In this document: piece after piece, positions 14,326-16,026 of the stretch
How positions within the stretch are numbered: position 1 is the first letter of the stretch
Layout: each line of letters starts with the position of its first letter
NCBI GenBank assembly: GCA_937925455.1
Contig: CALEWF010000282.1
Location: 1 to 16,026, forward strand
Direction of reading: 5' to 3'
DNA: 16,026 nucleotides
DNA from: an uncultured Flavobacteriales bacterium
Lineage (GTDB): Bacteria; Bacteroidota; Bacteroidia; CAIKAF01
The notes under the pieces: model-generated
Told to the model about the DNA's origin: nothing
The model's database searches: none
What the model saw: the letters and a program-made list of their open reading frames with translations, nothing else
Program-made: the position numbers and the translations under genes

Positions 14326-14871
14326 AAAATTATAAGAGATATTTTTAAACGATGCCTATGTGGTGTTTATTGATTTAAAATTAGTACCAAATTGTCATAA
14401 AAACATTGATATTAAAATATAATAGGCTGCTTAAAGCGGCTGTACGTTACAAGTCCTCGGTGCTCAGCCACACAGGGCATCGGGGTAGCGGTGTCTTCGT
14501 GCCCTCAGCCCCGCTACCCCGTGCCCTGTGGGCTTCGCCCCTGCGGGCTTTCCACTTCCATCCGCAGCAGACGGGGCAACGGGTGAATCCACTCCTACGA
14601 GGAGGAGAAACACCCTGCCGCATCTCAATTGATTAAAAAATTCTAATGACAATTTGGGGATAAAAAATAGTCTGTTTTTTCATGTTGTTTTTTTTGACAA
14701 ATGCTGTTTTTTGTTATTCTTTTCATGTATCATTTTTAAGAATATTGTAGTTATATTCTAAGTAAGTTATATCACAAGGGCTAACAATATCAAAAATTTA
14801 TAGAATAAATTGCTTTTTTCATAGTTGTTGGGGAACGTAAACCGGCAGTCAGAAGAGAGATTGCCGGTTTT
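14326..14871. other. Gene-free interval between tadA and the SDR gene
   Basis: No credible protein gene is seen in these 546 bases. 14326-14424 is AT-rich and must contain the tadA promoter, though no clear box pair is found. 14425-14623 is the GC-rich structured repeat. 14624-14838 is very AT-rich with several T-runs and no recognisable gene or RNA. The interval ends in a terminator hairpin. Reading frames open through the GC-rich repeat on both strands are explained by its base composition and palindromic stems. Confidence 0.7.
14425..14623 (+). repeat. GC-rich structured repeat, copy B (full length)
   Basis: About 199 nt, far richer in G+C than its surroundings. Five hairpins can be read in order: GCTGCT/AGCGGC with a triloop (14426-14440, one G-T wobble); the long hairpin 14466-14534 (4 bp, one-base bulge, 9 bp, one-base bulge, 11 bp, 19-nt loop); GGGC-TTC-GCCC at its 3' foot; CTGCGG/CCGCAG (14541-14567, 15-nt loop); and GGCA-GGGTG/CACCC-TGCC with an inner CTCCT/AGGAG stem (14575-14619). 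The first 120 nt match copy A at 1-120 in linker and loop sequence, while the long stem differs in sequence but keeps its pairing. No terminal target duplication, transposase or reverse transcriptase accompanies it. It may be a structured RNA gene or a non-autonomous mobile element acting through single-stranded DNA. Confidence 0.8.
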
Positions 14872-14876
14872 TTACA
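14839..14876. terminator. Intrinsic terminator hairpin at the end of the SDR gene
   Basis: AAACCGGCA (14839-14847) pairs with TGCCGGTTT (14862-14870) around a 14-nt loop. It lies right after the SDR stop codon on the minus strand. The longer T-run (six T) is on the plus strand, so it would also, perhaps mainly, stop plus-strand transcripts coming from the direction of repeat copy B. Confidence 0.6.
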
Positions 14877-15606
14877 GTTTCAATTTTTTAAACATTCCTT
14901 CCGGGATACTTCGAATAATACACATAATATATCTCCACATCCACAACACATACAAAACATTTTGCTTTTTTGCTGCTGCACGATAAATAGCTTTAGCAAC
15001 ATGTTGGGGCGTAGCAGTTAATTTAGGATTCAGGGGCATTCCTTCTGTCATGGCAGTTTTGATAAATCCCGGTTTTACAGTAAGCACATGAATACCATGA
15101 TAAAATAATTTGTTTCGTAACCCACTTAAGTAGGCTGTAAATCCAGCTTTAGCACTGCCGTATAAAAAATTGCTTTGGCGTCCTCGTTCACCGGCTACTG
15201 AGCTTATCCCAATGATGGTTCCTTGGGTATTATGCTTTAGCATGAATGAAGCCGCCACATTAAGAATAGAAACAGCTCCTACATAATTAACATCCATAAT
15301 TTTTTTTGCTTCTGTCCAATCTTCTAATCCCTTGTCTGTATTTCCTAAATAGCCGAATACACAAATTACAACATCCGGAGAAAGTGGAAGCTGATTATAA
15401 AATTGTTCATGTGTTTCGAACTTTTCTGCATCAAATTCCAAAGCATAGGCTTGGATATTATATCGTATTTTTAAATCACTTACCATGGGCTCAAGTCTTT
15501 GATATTGGCGGGCTGCAAGCATTATTGTATGTTTATTAAATGCGTATTCATGCGCTAATGCTTTTGCCACATCCGAAAGTGCTCCTAATATTAAAACATT
15601 TGCCAT
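14872..15606 (-). CDS. SDR family oxidoreductase, DprE2-like (decaprenylphosphoryl-2-keto-ribose reductase type)
   Basis: A 244-residue short-chain dehydrogenase. The Rossmann glycine motif is the variant GALSDVA (8-14), Asn107 sits in VNYVG, and the catalytic Ser136 (ISSVAGERGR), Tyr149 and Lys153 (YGSAKAG) are present. The SSVAGERGRxSNFxYGSxKAG block and the C-terminal tail (YVLWMWRYIMCIIRSIPEGM, then basic residues) resemble DprE2. That enzyme reduces the 2-keto intermediate made by DprE1 to decaprenylphosphoryl-arabinose on the inner membrane. The hydrophobic/basic tail suggests peripheral membrane attachment. It lies 40 nt after the membrane protein gene on the same strand, so they are probably one operon. 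A general SDR function cannot be excluded, because the DprE1 partner would lie outside the window. Confidence 0.85.
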   Translation of the reverse strand: MANVLILGALSDVAKALAHEYAFNKHTIMLAARQYQRLEPMVSDLKIRYNIQAYALEFDAEKFETHEQFYNQLPLSPDVVICVFGYLGNTDKGLEDWTEAKKIMDVNYVGAVSILNVAASFMLKHNTQGTIIGISSVAGERGRQSNFLYGSAKAGFTAYLSGLRNKLFYHGIHVLTVKPGFIKTAMTEGMPLNPKLTATPQHVAKAIYRAAAKKQNVLYVLWMWRYIMCIIRSIPEGMFKKLKL

Positions 15607-15646
15607 GTTATTATTGATTTAATGGTTAAAAATACCTAGAATTTTT

Positions 15647-16026
15647 TTAGAAAGACATTTTTGATAATTGTGTTTTTAAGGTTAGCAAGGTGATAAAATA
15701 AAACAAAGGTTCTGTTTCATAGCGCATGCGTTGAGATTCGTTGGGGTCTATGGTGCAATAGATGCAAGATACAATAATCAGCCAGAGGATGATAAATTGC
15801 GTGAAAGGGGTTTGCTTTTTCCAATGCAGAAGAAGCCATATCAAACTAATTATATACATGGGTAAGTACCAGGAAAGTCGAAGTATAGAATATTTCCCAT
15901 CAGCCGAATAAATATGAATGTTGGGTAAATCAAACCAATCTACTAACCAAGTATTATTCCATTGAAAAAATTGATTTTTTTTATTATACATTTCATCGCA
16001 AAGCGGACTACCGAAGTAGCTGAAAA
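15647..16026 (-). CDS. C-terminal part of an integral membrane protein (possible GT-C glycosyltransferase), cut by window edge
   Basis: The frame is open without a stop from the right edge of the window to the TAA at 15647, so this is the last 125 or so residues of a longer protein; the ATG at 15991 is probably internal. Two hydrophobic segments are visible (LSWYLPMYIISLIWLLLHW and FIILWLIIVSCIYCTI), then a PNESQRMRYETEPLFYFITLLTL region and a short basic tail. A loop followed by a NxxRMRYExEPLF-like pattern near the C-terminus is seen in membrane glycosyltransferases of the GT39/ArnT-like kind, but this is recalled resemblance only. Pairing with a DprE2-like reductase fits a polyprenyl-linked sugar pathway. 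Confidence 0.7.
   Translation of the reverse strand, partial: FSYFGSPLCDEMYNKKNQFFQWNNTWLVDWFDLPNIHIYSADGKYSILRLSWYLPMYIISLIWLLLHWKKQTPFTQFIILWLIIVSCIYCTIDPNESQRMRYETEPLFYFITLLTLKTQLSKMSF

Noticed and set aside
14425..14623. Retron or diversity-generating retroelement RNA
   Set aside because: The hairpin-rich form is suggestive, but no reverse transcriptase gene is present in the window and two dispersed inverted copies fit a repeat family better.
14425..14623. Integron attC site
   Set aside because: A bulged long hairpin is attC-like, but no paired RYYYAAC/GTTRRRY boxes at the ends and no integrase or cassette array are visible.
14425..14623. tRNA or CRISPR repeat in the GC-rich element
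   Set aside because: No cloverleaf with anticodon and acceptor stem fits, and there is no series of regularly spaced direct repeats.
14406..14652. Open frames on both strands through the GC-rich region
   Set aside because: They coincide exactly with the palindromic structured repeat; the peptides are low-complexity Pro/Arg/Gly-rich with no family, and the DNA conservation follows base pairing rather than codons.

Overview
This 16 kb window is an ordinary AT-rich chromosomal segment of a member of the Bacteroidota, most likely a free-living, Chitinophaga/Sphingobacterium-like lineage (phylum confident, order not resolved). The evidence is a promoter that exactly matches the Bacteroidota form (TTTG, 19 nt, TAnnTTTG) in front of accB, A-rich leaders without Shine-Dalgarno sequences, a BshA bacillithiol glycosyltransferase, and phylum-typical versions of LipA, Ung and M42 peptidase. 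No phage, transposase, CRISPR array, rRNA or tRNA gene is visible.

Layout from left to right. Positions 1-120 hold the 5' part of a GC-rich structured repeat on the minus strand, cut by the window edge. Next come carA and a small TPR protein as a minus-strand pair (150-1757), a DMT/EamA transporter (minus) and a divergent bile acid:Na+ symporter family transporter (plus). The plus-strand accB-accC operon (3980-6098) encodes the carboxyl carrier and biotin carboxylase of acetyl-CoA carboxylase and ends at a strong bidirectional terminator. From the other side come lipA and a tiny membrane protein (minus), then an OsmC-family protein (plus). Two tandem micro-lipoproteins (minus, 7847-8131), ung (plus) and an M42 metallopeptidase (minus) follow. 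A 609-residue secreted TPR protein (plus) converges on bshA (minus); bshA is divergent from a DtxR-family metal regulator (plus), which converges on tadA (minus). A second, full-length copy of the structured repeat (plus, 14425-14623) lies in a 0.5 kb gene-free gap. The window closes with a DprE2-like SDR reductase and the C-terminal end of a membrane protein on the minus strand.

Functionally the window is mostly housekeeping: pyrimidine/arginine precursor synthesis (carA), fatty acid initiation (accBC), lipoate synthesis (lipA), uracil repair (ung), tRNA A34 deamination (tadA) and thiol/metal homeostasis (bshA, DtxR regulator, OsmC).

Four things stand out. (1) The two GC-rich repeats fold into the same long hairpin, and every base-pair difference between them is compensated on the other arm, which points to a structured RNA or single-stranded DNA element. 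(2) The biotin carboxyl carrier protein has an N-terminal extension with two AT-hook-like motifs whose ten residues are identical although seven of ten codons differ. (3) There is a tandem pair of 42- and 44-residue lipoproteins sharing a CPAYGxKTEA signature. (4) The DprE2-like reductase lies next to a membrane protein, suggesting a polyprenyl-phosphate pentose pathway that continues beyond the right edge.
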